The translations under genes were made by a program, and so were the position numbers. A DNA stretch of 57,334 nt. Source: Acidobacteriaceae bacterium. Lineage in GTDB: Bacteria > Acidobacteriota > Terriglobia > Terriglobales > Acidobacteriaceae. The notes beneath the pieces were generated by a model. The model had not been told where the DNA came from and did no database searches. It was given only the letters and a program-made list of their open reading frames with translations. The stretch lies in contig DAIDGW010000265.1 in NCBI GenBank assembly GCA_027452245.1, forward strand, positions 1 through 57,334, written 5' to 3'. Each line of letters starts with the position of its first letter. The first letter of the stretch is position 1. This document shows positions 26,750-34,714 of this stretch, in pieces.

Positions 26750-27673
26750 ATGAGAACCGTGTTTCACTGGAATCTCGGATCGCGTGCACTGGAACTTGGC
26801 AAACGCACGCTCATCATGGGTATCCTGAACGTCACCCCCGATTCGTTCTCTGATGGTGGGGAGTTCCTCAATCCTGAGCGCGCGCTCACGCATGTCGAAA
26901 GAATGCTCCACGAAGGTGCCGACATGATCGATGTTGGTGGAGAGTCCACGCGTCCGGGATCGCGCGTTGCCCCAGCGACGCAATCTCCTTCCTCCAACCC
27001 GTCAGAAGAGACCGACAAAAAGCCTGTAACGGCGGAAGAAGAAATGCGCAGGGTTCTTCCTGTCGTCTCCGCTCTAAAAAAGAGCTTTCCGGAAACCGTC
27101 GTTTCCGTCGATACATACAAAGCTTCTGTAGCCCGTGCGGCGGTTAATGCCGGTGCCGAAATCGTCAACGATATTAGTGCGTTCCGCTGGGACCCCTTCA
27201 TGGCCAAGACCGTCGCCGAACTCAAGTGCGGCGCCATTCTCATGCACACTCGGGGACGCCCCGAAGAATGGCGCATGTTACCCCCTCCCGGCGATGTCGT
27301 CTTGCTGGTCAAGCGCGAACTGAAACAATGGGCGGAGGCTGCCGTCTTGGCCGGTGTCCGCCGCGAGCGCATCGTTCTCGATCCAGGCTTCGGGTTCGGC
27401 AAAAGCTTTGACGAAAATTACCCTTTAATGTCCCGATTCAGCGAACTGCAAGCCGCAGGATTCCCGCTGCTGGTCGGAACTTCCCGCAAGTCATTCGTCG
27501 GTCGAACTCTGTCACAAAACGCCAAAGACGCGCCCGTGGAGGAGCGCCTTTACGGCACGCTCGCGACGCACACAGCGTTGATCCTGAAGGGCGCGCACAT
27601 CCTGCGCACACATGATATAAAGCCTGCGGTCGAAGCCGCCCGTGTCGCCGATGCAATCCTCAACACCCGATAA
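26750..27673 (+). CDS. folP: Dihydropteroate synthase
   Basis: FolP condenses p-aminobenzoate with hydroxymethyl-dihydropterin diphosphate in folate synthesis and is the sulfonamide target. The 307-residue protein has MGILNVTPDSFSDGGEF, DMIDVGGESTRPGS, VVSVDTYKASVARAAVNAGA, INDISAFRWDP-type and DPGFGFGKSFDENYPLM motifs and a final GTSRKSFVGR loop. A hydrophilic insert of about 20 residues (about 83-103, Pro/Ser/Glu/Lys-rich) follows the GGESTRPGS loop, slightly enlarging the protein. It starts 33 bases after the DUF488 gene. Confidence 0.95.
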   Translation: MRTVFHWNLGSRALELGKRTLIMGILNVTPDSFSDGGEFLNPERALTHVERMLHEGADMIDVGGESTRPGSRVAPATQSPSSNPSEETDKKPVTAEEEMRRVLPVVSALKKSFPETVVSVDTYKASVARAAVNAGAEIVNDISAFRWDPFMAKTVAELKCGAILMHTRGRPEEWRMLPPPGDVVLLVKRELKQWAEAAVLAGVRRERIVLDPGFGFGKSFDENYPLMSRFSELQAAGFPLLVGTSRKSFVGRTLSQNAKDAPVEERLYGTLATHTALILKGAHILRTHDIKPAVEAARVADAILNTR

Positions 27674-27695
27674 GCGACTCTCCTGATACCCTCGA

Positions 27696-29081
27696 ATGAT
27701 GGACGCCTTGGTGAAACTGAGTACAGATCCGCGTGTAACCGTGCGCCGCAAAGGCGATCCCGCCCCAGATGGAACCTGCGTCGTTTACTGGATGCAGCGC
27801 TCGCAGCGTGCCATCGATAATCCCGCGCTCGACGCAGCGATCGAAGCTGCGAATGCCCTTGCCAAGCCGGTTGTCGTGTTCCTCGCCCCAATGCCGTTTT
27901 ATCCGCACGGCAATCTCCGGCATTACTCATTTCTTACGGAAGGCATTCCCGAGATCGCTGCCGGACTCGCGGAGCGCCGTGTTGACTTCGTGTTCCGCCG
28001 CTATCCCGACCACAGCTTGATTCGCTTCTCGGAGGAAGTCCGTCCCGCCCTTATCGTTGGCGACGAAAATCCGATGCGCGAACCCGAGTCATGGCGTGCG
28101 AAGGCGGCAAAAAAACTGACCGTGCCTCTCTGGACGGTCGATTCTGACGTAATCGTCCCTTCTCGGCTGCTCGAAAAGGCACAATATGCTGCACACACTA
28201 TCCGGCCCCGGCTGCAAGGGCACCTCGGCCGGTTCCTTGTTCCGCCCAAAAATCCGCGGGCCAAGATCCTCTGGAATAGACCCAAAACACTTCTCTCTTT
28301 AGAGCCTAATTCCGACCTGCTCAAGCATTGGAAGCTCGACCGCTCGGTCTCGCCCGTTTCCTCGTGGCGTGGTGGAACAAAAGAGGGGCTGCGCGTACTG
28401 TATGATTTTGTGCGAAATAAATTGGCCGGATACTCCGTGCGGCGTAATCACCCGGAATCCGATCACACTAGCCGGTTATCACCATATTTGCATTTCGGCC
28501 ACATTAGTCCGCTCACGGTGGCGCTGGCCGTGCAGAAGTCCGATGCTCCCGCCGAAGATAAGAAGGCGTTTCTTGATCAGCTCATCACCTGGCGGGAACT
28601 CGCATTCAATCTAGTCCGATTCAATCCTGACTACGACAATTTCGAGTGCGGGGAGAATTGGGCCCACCGTACGCTCGCCAAACATGCGGGGGACTCCCGG
28701 CCTGTGATTTACCGCACCGGTCAACTCGAGCACGCGGAAACTCATGACGACCTGTGGAATGCCGCCCAGATGCAAATGGTTGCGACCGGATGGATGCACA
28801 ACTACATGCGCATGTACTGGGCAAAAAAGATCCTGGAGTGGAGCAAGAATCCCGCCGAAGCATATCGCACAGCTGTGGAGCTCAATGATAAGTACCTTCT
28901 GGATGGGCGAGATCCCAATGGCTACGCCGGGATCGCCTGGTCGATTGTCGGCAAATTCGACCGTCCATGGTATGAACGCCCGATTTTCGGCCAGATTCGT
29001 TATATGTCGGGAGCGAGCACGGGGAAGAAATTCGATAGTAAGAGATTCATTGCGCAGAACCTGACGGCGAGGCTGTTCTAA
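27696..29081 (+). CDS. phrB: Deoxyribodipyrimidine photolyase, class II
   Basis: A photolyase repairs UV-made cyclobutane pyrimidine dimers using FAD and blue light. The class II type is indicated by CVVYWMQRSQRAIDNPALD near the N-terminus and HNYMRMYWAKKILEWSKNPA near the C-terminus. SPYLHFGHISPL and LDGRDPNGYAGIAWSI also fit. The 461-residue length is normal. The first codon may be Met1 or Met2. It ends 12 bases from the stop of dtd on the other strand. The FAD-binding Trp and Arg region appears complete by eye. Confidence 0.93.
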   Translation: MMDALVKLSTDPRVTVRRKGDPAPDGTCVVYWMQRSQRAIDNPALDAAIEAANALAKPVVVFLAPMPFYPHGNLRHYSFLTEGIPEIAAGLAERRVDFVFRRYPDHSLIRFSEEVRPALIVGDENPMREPESWRAKAAKKLTVPLWTVDSDVIVPSRLLEKAQYAAHTIRPRLQGHLGRFLVPPKNPRAKILWNRPKTLLSLEPNSDLLKHWKLDRSVSPVSSWRGGTKEGLRVLYDFVRNKLAGYSVRRNHPESDHTSRLSPYLHFGHISPLTVALAVQKSDAPAEDKKAFLDQLITWRELAFNLVRFNPDYDNFECGENWAHRTLAKHAGDSRPVIYRTGQLEHAETHDDLWNAAQMQMVATGWMHNYMRMYWAKKILEWSKNPAEAYRTAVELNDKYLLDGRDPNGYAGIAWSIVGKFDRPWYERPIFGQIRYMSGASTGKKFDSKRFIAQNLTARLF

Positions 29082-29093
29082 ACTCCGTATATT

Positions 29094-29543
29094 TCAGAAA
29101 CCCTTCCTCGAATCGAGCAGAATCGTTACTGGCCCCTCGTTCACAAGTTCCACGTTCATCATGGCCTGAAAGCGTCCGGTCTCGCAACGCAAACCCGCGG
29201 CGCGAATCCGGTCCACAAAGAGTTCGTATAGCGGCCGCGCCTGGTCCGGGGCGGCTGCCGCATCGAATGACGGCCTTTTCCCCCGCCTCACGTCTCCATA
29301 TAACGTGAATTGAGAAACCGCGAGAACGCTGCCATCCGCGTCGGCCACACTGCGATTCATTCTGCCGTGCTCGTCCTCGAAAACTCGAAGTCCCACGATT
29401 TTTTGGGCAAGATACGCGGCGTCGGCGTCCGTGTCATCCCGGCCGACCCCCAACAAAACGAGCAATCCGAGGCGGATCTCGCCAGTTACTTGGGTGTTAA
29501 CTGTTACTCTGGCACGGCTCACGCGTTGCACGACAGCTCGCAT
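29094..29543 (-). CDS. dtd: D-aminoacyl-tRNA deacylase
   Basis: Dtd removes D-amino acids (and Gly) mischarged onto tRNAs. The 149-residue protein begins [18 protein letters not shown] and carries both family motifs, SQFTLYGD (the SQxT motif) and [12 protein letters not shown] (the NxGPxT motif). The length is exactly as expected. It is a single gene, convergent with the photolyase and divergent from acpP, which lies 250 bases away. Confidence 0.96.
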   Translation of the reverse strand: MRAVVQRVSRARVTVNTQVTGEIRLGLLVLLGVGRDDTDADAAYLAQKIVGLRVFEDEHGRMNRSVADADGSVLAVSQFTLYGDVRRGKRPSFDAAAAPDQARPLYELFVDRIRAAGLRCETGRFQAMMNVELVNEGPVTILLDSRKGF

Positions 29544-29793
29544 CTGTTTGACCGTTACAACACAGCGCGGTTAGGATGCTGAAGGTATATCACGAGATGC
29601 AGCCAACACCGATCGTTCTCTTTCTTTACAGCGATTTACCCGGACCGTTACACTACACGCTCGTCCCTTTTTCCGCAGTCGTGGAGCGTGAAAATGGAAC
29701 AGACCGGACCCTGGGCGCAGGGAGCCGAAATGCGACCTGCATCCGTTAAAATCGAATTTCAATCTAATTTTAGCTTGGCAAGCGAGGAGAAAC

Positions 29794-30039
29794 ATGGCAG
29801 CCGTTGATGAAAAGGTGAAACAGATTATCGTCGAGCAGTTGGGTGTCGATGAAGGCGAAGTCACCTCCAGCGCCTCATTCGTAGACGACCTGGGTGCCGA
29901 TTCGCTCGACACTGTGGAACTCGTCATGGCCTTTGAAGAAGCCTTTGACATCGAAATTCCCGACGAAGACGCAGAGAAGATCCGCACCGTCCAGGACGCC
30001 GTCGACTACATCTCCAAACATTCGAAAGGTGCGAAATAG
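29794..30039 (+). CDS. acpP: Acyl carrier protein
   Basis: The 81-residue acidic protein has the phosphopantetheine attachment site [16 protein letters not shown], with the modified Ser in DSL, and ends in a helix-rich tail. It carries growing acyl chains in fatty acid synthesis. It starts at an ATG with a GCGAGGAG site 6 bases upstream. The fabF gene begins immediately after its stop, giving the classic acpP-fabF pair. The 250-base region upstream holds no gene and should carry its promoter, but I cannot define the elements. Confidence 0.97.
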   Translation: MAAVDEKVKQIIVEQLGVDEGEVTSSASFVDDLGADSLDTVELVMAFEEAFDIEIPDEDAEKIRTVQDAVDYISKHSKGAK

Positions 30040-31278
30040 TTGGCTCGCAGGGTCGTCGTTACCGGACTCGGCATGATCTGCGCCCTGGGTAATTCCACGC
30101 CCGAAGCGTGGAGTGCCTTGATGGGCGGAAAGAGCGGCGTCGCTCGCATTACCAGCTTCGACGTCAGCAACTTCGCTTGTCAGATCGCTGCCGAAGTCAA
30201 AGACTTCGACCCGCTTACTTACATCGAAAAAAAAGAAGTCAAGAAGATGGCGCGTTTCATTCACTTCGCCATTGCAGCCTCGGATGAGGCCGTGAAGATG
30301 TCGGGATTGAAGATCACTCCCGAAAATGATGAGCGCGTCGGCGTGCATATCGGCTCTGGCATCGGCGGATTCGATATCATCGAACGCGAGCACACCGCGC
30401 TGATGGAAGGTGGCCCGCGCAAGATCTCGCCTTTCTTTATTCCGTCGGCCATCATCAATCTTGCCGCCGGGCAGGTTTCCATGCGCTTTGGAGCCAAGGG
30501 ACCAAACGAGGCTACAGCCACTGCATGCACTACGAGCGCTCATTCCATCGGAGATTCATTTCGCATCATTCAGCATAATGATGCCGATGTAATGATTGCC
30601 GGCGGCGCCGAAGCCGCCATTACTCCTATGGGCGTTGGCGGATTCGCCGCCATGCGCGCCCTTTCCACTCGCAACGATTCCCCGGAAAAGGCCAGCCGGC
30701 CTTGGGATAGGGATCGAGATGGCTTCGTCATAGGTGAGGGTGCCGGCATCCTGATCCTCGAGGAACTCGAGCACGCCCGAAAACGGGGTGCGCGCATCCT
30801 AGCTGAAATCGTGGGTTATGGAATGTCTGGAGACGCCTATCACATTACGCAGCCGGCGCCTGAACACGAAGGCGGATTCCGCGTCATGCGAAATGCTGTC
30901 CGAGACGGTGGAGTAACTCCGGACGTTGTTGGATACGTCAACGCCCACGGGACATCCACTCCATTAGGTGACACCCTCGAGGCCCATGCAATTCGTAATT
31001 TCTTCGGAGGGCGCAAGGTTCCCGTAAGCTCGACCAAGTCGATGACTGGCCATCTGTTGGGCGGCGCCGGAGGGCTTGAGGCTGCCATTACAGTCCTGGC
31101 TCTGCGCGACCAGATCCTGCCCCCTACAATCAATCTGGACAACCAAGATCCCGAAACGGGTGAGATGGATTTCATCCCCAAGCACGCGCGTCACGCCGAA
31201 GTTGAATATGCGCTCTCGAATTCCTTTGGTTTTGGGGGAACCAACGGAGCACTCTTGTTTCGCCGCTGGAAGGAGTAG
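30040..31278 (+). CDS. fabF: 3-oxoacyl-[acyl-carrier-protein] synthase II
   Basis: FabF condenses malonyl-ACP with acyl-ACP in chain elongation. The 412-residue protein has the catalytic Cys in ATACTTSAHSIGD, the first active-site His in VNAHGTSTPLGDTLE and the second in KSMTGHLLGGAGGLEAA. The N-terminus ARRVVVTGLGMICALGN fits a start at the TTG at 30040, which abuts the acpP stop with no gap; this is an unusual start codon but no ATG is near. A T-rich hairpin 200 bases downstream would end the transcript. Confidence 0.95.
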   Translation: MARRVVVTGLGMICALGNSTPEAWSALMGGKSGVARITSFDVSNFACQIAAEVKDFDPLTYIEKKEVKKMARFIHFAIAASDEAVKMSGLKITPENDERVGVHIGSGIGGFDIIEREHTALMEGGPRKISPFFIPSAIINLAAGQVSMRFGAKGPNEATATACTTSAHSIGDSFRIIQHNDADVMIAGGAEAAITPMGVGGFAAMRALSTRNDSPEKASRPWDRDRDGFVIGEGAGILILEELEHARKRGARILAEIVGYGMSGDAYHITQPAPEHEGGFRVMRNAVRDGGVTPDVVGYVNAHGTSTPLGDTLEAHAIRNFFGGRKVPVSSTKSMTGHLLGGAGGLEAAITVLALRDQILPPTINLDNQDPETGEMDFIPKHARHAEVEYALSNSFGFGGTNGALLFRRWKE

Positions 31279-31474
31279 GTTCTCCCTGGCATTGTTCGAG
31301 ACGCTGTCGAGGAAGGACCAGAAGCGATTCTTATCTCAGTGCACCCGGCCCCGATCTCCAGTACTCATCTTCTCGGATGGTTCTATTTGCAATTACTAAA
31401 GTGACATTTACAGTTCGGCAGAGACAACCTACGATCGTGATGTGGTTTGGCAGTTCTGGGGGAGGGCTGCCGAG

Positions 31475-31513
31475 GCGTCCTGGGCTGAAAAGTCGAGGAC
31501 GCTTTTTCTATTT
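31475..31513 (+). terminator. Intrinsic terminator downstream of acpP-fabF
   Basis: GCGTCCT (31475-31481) and AGGACGC (31496-31502) form a 7-bp stem that runs directly into TTTTTCTATTTTT on the plus strand. This is the textbook layout of a rho-independent terminator. It lies about 200 bases after the fabF stop and beside the 3' end of the broken GNAT gene. Confidence 0.75.
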
Positions 31514-31801
31514 TTCCTGAATCCCATTGTCCAGCCAAAGAACCATGTAGTCTTGATCCACGTATTCCTTGTCGATTTTCAGGGCATGCTTTTCGCGCTC
31601 AAATGACTCAAATCCGAGGGATGTATAAAGCGCGGCTGCGCGATTCTGCGCTGCCGCAACGCAAAGGTGGACCTGCTCTACTTCTTCCATCAGACGTACA
31701 TGCTCCAGAAGTGTGCTCAGGATCCGCCTTCCCACACCTTTACCCCGAAATTCCGGTGTGACGTAAACGCCCCAGATATGTCCTTTATGGCATCGCTTGG
31801 G
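31508..31801 (-). pseudogene. GNAT acetyltransferase, 5' part lost or frameshifted
   Basis: On the minus strand the frame running from about 31801 to 31508 encodes KGHIWGVYVTPEFRGKGVGR (motif A of GNAT enzymes, with the acetyl-CoA loop), QNRAAALYTSLGFESFEREK and the C-terminal strand. This is the C-terminal two thirds of a GNAT acetyltransferase. An in-frame TGA at 31804-31802 closes the frame directly upstream. The next 180 bases carry no frame that extends the family N-terminus. An internal GTG near 31735 would give only 75 residues, lacking motif A. I therefore call a pseudogene; a sequencing frameshift is an alternative. Confidence 0.7.
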
Positions 31802-32043
31802 TCACGCTCGGGTTGGGTCAAGCAGCTCCAGGAAGGCATGTCGTTTCTCAGCCTTCCTTTGCTGGCAGGTTATAAGCTTTTTGAAATCTTTGCCCTGAGA
31901 GCCCCCTCCGCGGCTCTTGCGACCTCGATCACCCTCGTGTCATCTAATCGCAAGTGGTAGGATAAAAGGTTCGCTTCCACTTCAGGGGAAGCTATAGATC
32001 GCCGTTCGCTCCGGTGCGGTGACGTTATCGAGGAGATATTGAA

Positions 32044-32376
32044 ATGGCAGGCCAGGGAATTGTCGAAGTGACAGATGCCAACTTCGATCAGGATGTCTTG
32101 AAGTCGGACAAGCCCGTGCTCGTGGATTTTTGGGCGACATGGTGCGGTCCGTGCCGCGCCATTGCCCCCATCGTGGAGGAACTTGCCCGCGACTACCAGG
32201 GCAAAGTCAAAATCGGGAAGATGGACGTGGACTCCAACAGCGCTACGCCGATGCGATACAAAGTCACGGGCATTCCGACGCTGCTGGTCTTTAAAGGCGG
32301 GCAGGTGGTTGAGCAGTTGGTCGGCTACCGACCCAAAGAGGCTATCGCCCAGGCGCTGGACAAACACGTCGGCTAG
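32044..32376 (+). CDS. trxA: Thioredoxin
   Basis: This 110-residue thioredoxin has the redox site FWATWCGPCRAIAPIVEEL, the cis-Pro region VTGIPTLLVFKGGQVV and the C-terminal helix, all canonical. It reduces cytoplasmic disulfides and can supply electrons to methionine sulfoxide reductases, two of which are encoded within 2 kb. A GAGGAG site lies about 9 bases before the ATG. It is convergent with lexA. Confidence 0.96.
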   Translation: MAGQGIVEVTDANFDQDVLKSDKPVLVDFWATWCGPCRAIAPIVEELARDYQGKVKIGKMDVDSNSATPMRYKVTGIPTLLVFKGGQVVEQLVGYRPKEAIAQALDKHVG

Positions 32377-32442
32377 AGTTTCTGGATCTAACTGCAACGC
32401 TTGGATTTTCTTCGGGCGTTCCTACATTCGCGGTTGAGTAAT

Positions 32443-33063
32443 TTAATACTTCCGCAGCACGCCGATAACCCTACCCTGCACATCCACCGAGATCGCGGGT
32501 ACGATGATGGGCTTCATGTTCACGTTGGAGGGCTGTAGTCGAACGCTCTCGCCCTCGCGGTAAATCCTTTTCAGCGTCGCATCGTTGCCTTCGACGAGAG
32601 CCACCACAATATCTCCGTTATGAGCGGTCTTGGTTTTCTCAACCAGCACATAATCGCCATTAAGGATATGCTCATCCTGCATAGACTCGCCGCGCACCTC
32701 GAGCACGAACACTTCTTTGGAGCGTACGAAGTCTGCTAGCGAGATCGTTTCGTTATTCTGGACCGCTTCAATAGGCTGTCCAGCGGCAATCCGTCCCACC
32801 AGCGGAAGTACTACAGCCGTATTAACGCTCATGGCCTGCTTTAGGCGCCCTTTGGGAGGCAACAGGTCGATTGAGCGGCTGCGGTTATAGTCTCGCGTTA
32901 GAAGGCCTTTTCTCTCGAGGTTCGTGATGTGCTTGTGGACGGTAGCCAGCGAGTTCAGATTCAGACCTCGTCCAATTTCGTCAAACGACGGAGAGTATCC
33001 GTTCTCCGCCACGAATCGCGAGATGAAGTCGTAAACCTCACGTTGTCTGCGTGTGATCGCCAT
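32443..33063 (-). CDS. lexA: LexA repressor
   Basis: LexA represses the SOS regulon and cleaves itself when RecA filaments form. The 206-residue protein has the winged-helix N-terminal domain (TRRQREVYDFISRFVAENGY, SLATVHKHITNLERKGLL), the Ala-Gly cleavage site in GRIAAGQPIEA and the Ser/Lys dyad in VRGESMQDEHI and KTAHNGDIVVALVEG. It is complete and of normal length. Upstream lies a perfect 9-bp inverted repeat shared with divergent msrA, which could be its operator. No second SOS gene (umuDC, imuAB) is adjacent. Confidence 0.96.
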   Translation of the reverse strand: MAITRRQREVYDFISRFVAENGYSPSFDEIGRGLNLNSLATVHKHITNLERKGLLTRDYNRSRSIDLLPPKGRLKQAMSVNTAVVLPLVGRIAAGQPIEAVQNNETISLADFVRSKEVFVLEVRGESMQDEHILNGDYVLVEKTKTAHNGDIVVALVEGNDATLKRIYREGESVRLQPSNVNMKPIIVPAISVDVQGRVIGVLRKY

Positions 33064-33086
33064 GTTGCCATTGTGGCGAATAGAAG

Positions 33087-33114
33087 GCGAAAAAGCAAGC
33101 TGAAACTTTTTCGC
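33087..33114. promoter_or_regulatory. Inverted repeat in the lexA-msrA divergent region, candidate operator
   Basis: GCGAAAAAG (33087-33095) and CTTTTTCGC (33106-33114) form a perfect 9-bp inverted repeat with a 10-base spacer. It starts 24 bases upstream of the lexA ATG and about 50 before msrA. The half sites do not match the known GAAC/GTTC or CTGT/ACAG LexA boxes, so identity as a LexA operator is unproven; an RNA hairpin is an alternative. Confidence 0.45.
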
Positions 33115-33162
33115 ACACCATTACTCCAATGTGGCATAAGCAATTCTGTGGGATTGAAACCT

Positions 33163-33858
33163 ATGTTGGCTATCCATTCGCGCACCACGCTTCTTTTCCT
33201 CGGAATCCTTTTCTTCGCCATCGCGTGTAGCGCAAGATCGAAGGCGCCTACAGTTCCTCCTCCGATCATCGATGAAGCTAAAGCTGCTGCTCCCGCTAAA
33301 GAAAGCGCGGTGCTTGCCGGAGGATGTTTCTGGGGAATTCAGGCCGTCTTTCAGCACGTCAAGGGCGTGATCAGAGCCACCGACGGCTACTCCGGTGGCT
33401 CGGCGCAGACGGCAGAATACCAGATCGTCAGCACGGGAAAAACCGGGCACGCTGAATCCGTGGAGGTCGTCTACGATTCATCCCAGATAACATATGGGCA
33501 ACTGCTGCAGATATTTTTTTCGGTGGCGCACGACCCTACAGAATTGAACCGGCAGGGTCCAGACGAAGGCACGCAATATCGCTCGGCTATCTTCTACACC
33601 AATGAAGAACAGAAACGGATTGCAGAGTCTTACATCGTCCAACTCGAAGCCGCGAAAGTTTTCCGACATAAGATCGTGACCCAAGTCGTTCCGTTTAAAG
33701 CTTTCTATCCGGCCGAGGCTTACCATCAGAACTTCGCCGAATTGCATCCCAATAATCTGTATATCGCTTTTAACGATGCTCCGAAGGTCGCACACCTGAA
33801 AGAAGAGTTTCCGGATCTTTACATGGCGAAGGCCACACAAATCGCTAAGGCACAATAG
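33163..33858 (+). CDS. msrA: Peptide methionine-(S)-S-oxide reductase, exported
   Basis: MsrA repairs the S epimer of methionine sulfoxide. The catalytic Cys is in AGGCFWGIQAVFQHVKGV, and GGSAQTAEYQIVSTGKTGHAESVEV, FSVAHDPTELNRQGPDEGTQYRS-type elements and AEAYHQNF complete the fold. The ATG at 33163 adds a lipoprotein-type signal (LLFLGILFFAIACSARSKA) with a lipobox-like FAIAC, so the enzyme is probably a periplasmic lipoprotein. The frame is open upstream but that part overlaps lexA. msrB follows 10 bases later and is also exported, giving a two-enzyme envelope repair pair. Confidence 0.94.
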   Translation: MLAIHSRTTLLFLGILFFAIACSARSKAPTVPPPIIDEAKAAAPAKESAVLAGGCFWGIQAVFQHVKGVIRATDGYSGGSAQTAEYQIVSTGKTGHAESVEVVYDSSQITYGQLLQIFFSVAHDPTELNRQGPDEGTQYRSAIFYTNEEQKRIAESYIVQLEAAKVFRHKIVTQVVPFKAFYPAEAYHQNFAELHPNNLYIAFNDAPKVAHLKEEFPDLYMAKATQIAKAQ

Positions 33859-33868
33859 AGGCACAAAC

Positions 33869-34474
33869 ATGTTTGACACCGATCTGCATGCGAAACACGA
33901 CCTCGGGAGTCCCACTCGTCGAAGGTTCATCGCCTTTAGCAGCGCAGCGCTCGGCGCGTTCGCGTATTCCATCTGGCGTTCCAGTGTCTCGGAAGCCGCA
34001 CCTCTGCCAGCAAGTACCGAAAAAGAGGTTACGATCGTCGAGTTCTCCGACGCCGGCCAACGCCTGCAGAAGCTTCGCATCCCGAAAGTAATCAAGAGCG
34101 CGCAGGAATGGCACCAGCAACTCTCTTCGTCGGTTTTTGACATCACAAGGCGAGCTGATACCGAATTCGCCTACAGCGGAAAATACTGGGACCTGCACGA
34201 AAAAGGACTATACCGCTGCATCTGCTGCAATAACGCCCTGTTTTCTTCGGATACGAAATACGACTCCGGAACCGGGTGGCCCAGCTTCTGGGCTCCCATC
34301 GCGAAAGAAAACATCCGCGAACTACGCGACATGTCATTCGGCATGGACCGCGTCGCGATCTCCTGCACGCTCTGCGACGCTCACCTTGGACATCTATTTG
34401 ATGACGGTCCTCGGCCAACCGGCCTGCGTTATTGCATGAATTCCGCATCCCTGCGGTTCCTCCCCAGAACGTGA
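33869..34474 (+). CDS. msrB: Peptide methionine-(R)-S-oxide reductase, Tat-exported
   Basis: MsrB repairs the R epimer of methionine sulfoxide. The protein (201 residues) has a twin-arginine signal (SPTRRRFIAFSSAALGAFAY), then a MsrB domain. The zinc CxxC pairs are CICC and CTLC. DSGTGWPSFWAPI and DGPRPTGLRYCMNSASLRF are present; the last carries the catalytic Cys before Met-Asn. Tat export suggests folding with zinc before transport. It follows msrA by 10 bases and is likely co-transcribed. Reducing power would have to reach the periplasm through a DsbD/MsrQ-type partner not visible here. Confidence 0.94.
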   Translation: MFDTDLHAKHDLGSPTRRRFIAFSSAALGAFAYSIWRSSVSEAAPLPASTEKEVTIVEFSDAGQRLQKLRIPKVIKSAQEWHQQLSSSVFDITRRADTEFAYSGKYWDLHEKGLYRCICCNNALFSSDTKYDSGTGWPSFWAPIAKENIRELRDMSFGMDRVAISCTLCDAHLGHLFDDGPRPTGLRYCMNSASLRFLPRT

Positions 34475-34579
34475 TGAAAGGCTTTCGAGACTTCCCTGTC
34501 GGGTAAGATGAAAATAATTCGGTAAAATGTGCCGGATCGACGGTTCCCATCTGGGTATCCTTCTCGGACAAAATCTAGC

Positions 34580-34609
34580 TTGACATTGGTTGAGCCCGGG
34601 AAATAATAT
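34580..34609 (+). promoter_or_regulatory. Strong sigma-70 promoter upstream of ilvC
   Basis: A perfect -35 hexamer TTGACA (34580-34585) and a near-perfect -10 hexamer TAATAT (34604-34609; consensus TATAAT) are separated by 18 bases. The predicted start of transcription is near 34616, giving an mRNA leader of about 100 bases before ilvC. This is the best promoter in the window. Confidence 0.75.
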
Positions 34610-34619
34610 CTCTAAACCG

Positions 34620-34644
34620 ACCGACCGGTCGGTTCCGACGTCGG
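34620..34644. promoter_or_regulatory. TetR-type palindrome at the ilvC transcription start
   Basis: ACCGACCGGTCGGT (34620-34633) is a perfect 14-bp palindrome that begins about 4 bases after the predicted start of transcription. It is followed at 34635-34644 by a second perfect palindrome, CCGACGTCGG. The ACCGACCGGTCGGT form is typical of operators bound by TetR-family dimers. Binding here would block transcription of ilvC-ilvB-ilvN. No TetR gene is in the window. Confidence 0.6.
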
Positions 34645-34714
34645 GGATCTGGGCCGAAATAGCAGGAGTCAACGCCGCATTCTTTCCCCGCCAGAAGTGA
34701 GAGGAGCACCTAAA

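Noticed and set aside
31802-31804. In-frame TGA in the GNAT remnant as a selenocysteine codon, suggested by the nearby selA
   Set aside because: The sequence upstream of the TGA does not resemble the GNAT N-terminus, so read-through would not restore a normal protein.
31870-32397. 175-codon minus-strand frame over trxA
   Set aside because: It is antisense to trxA. I considered it as the missing GNAT N-terminus, but its stop at 31870 and sequence do not connect to the GNAT remnant.
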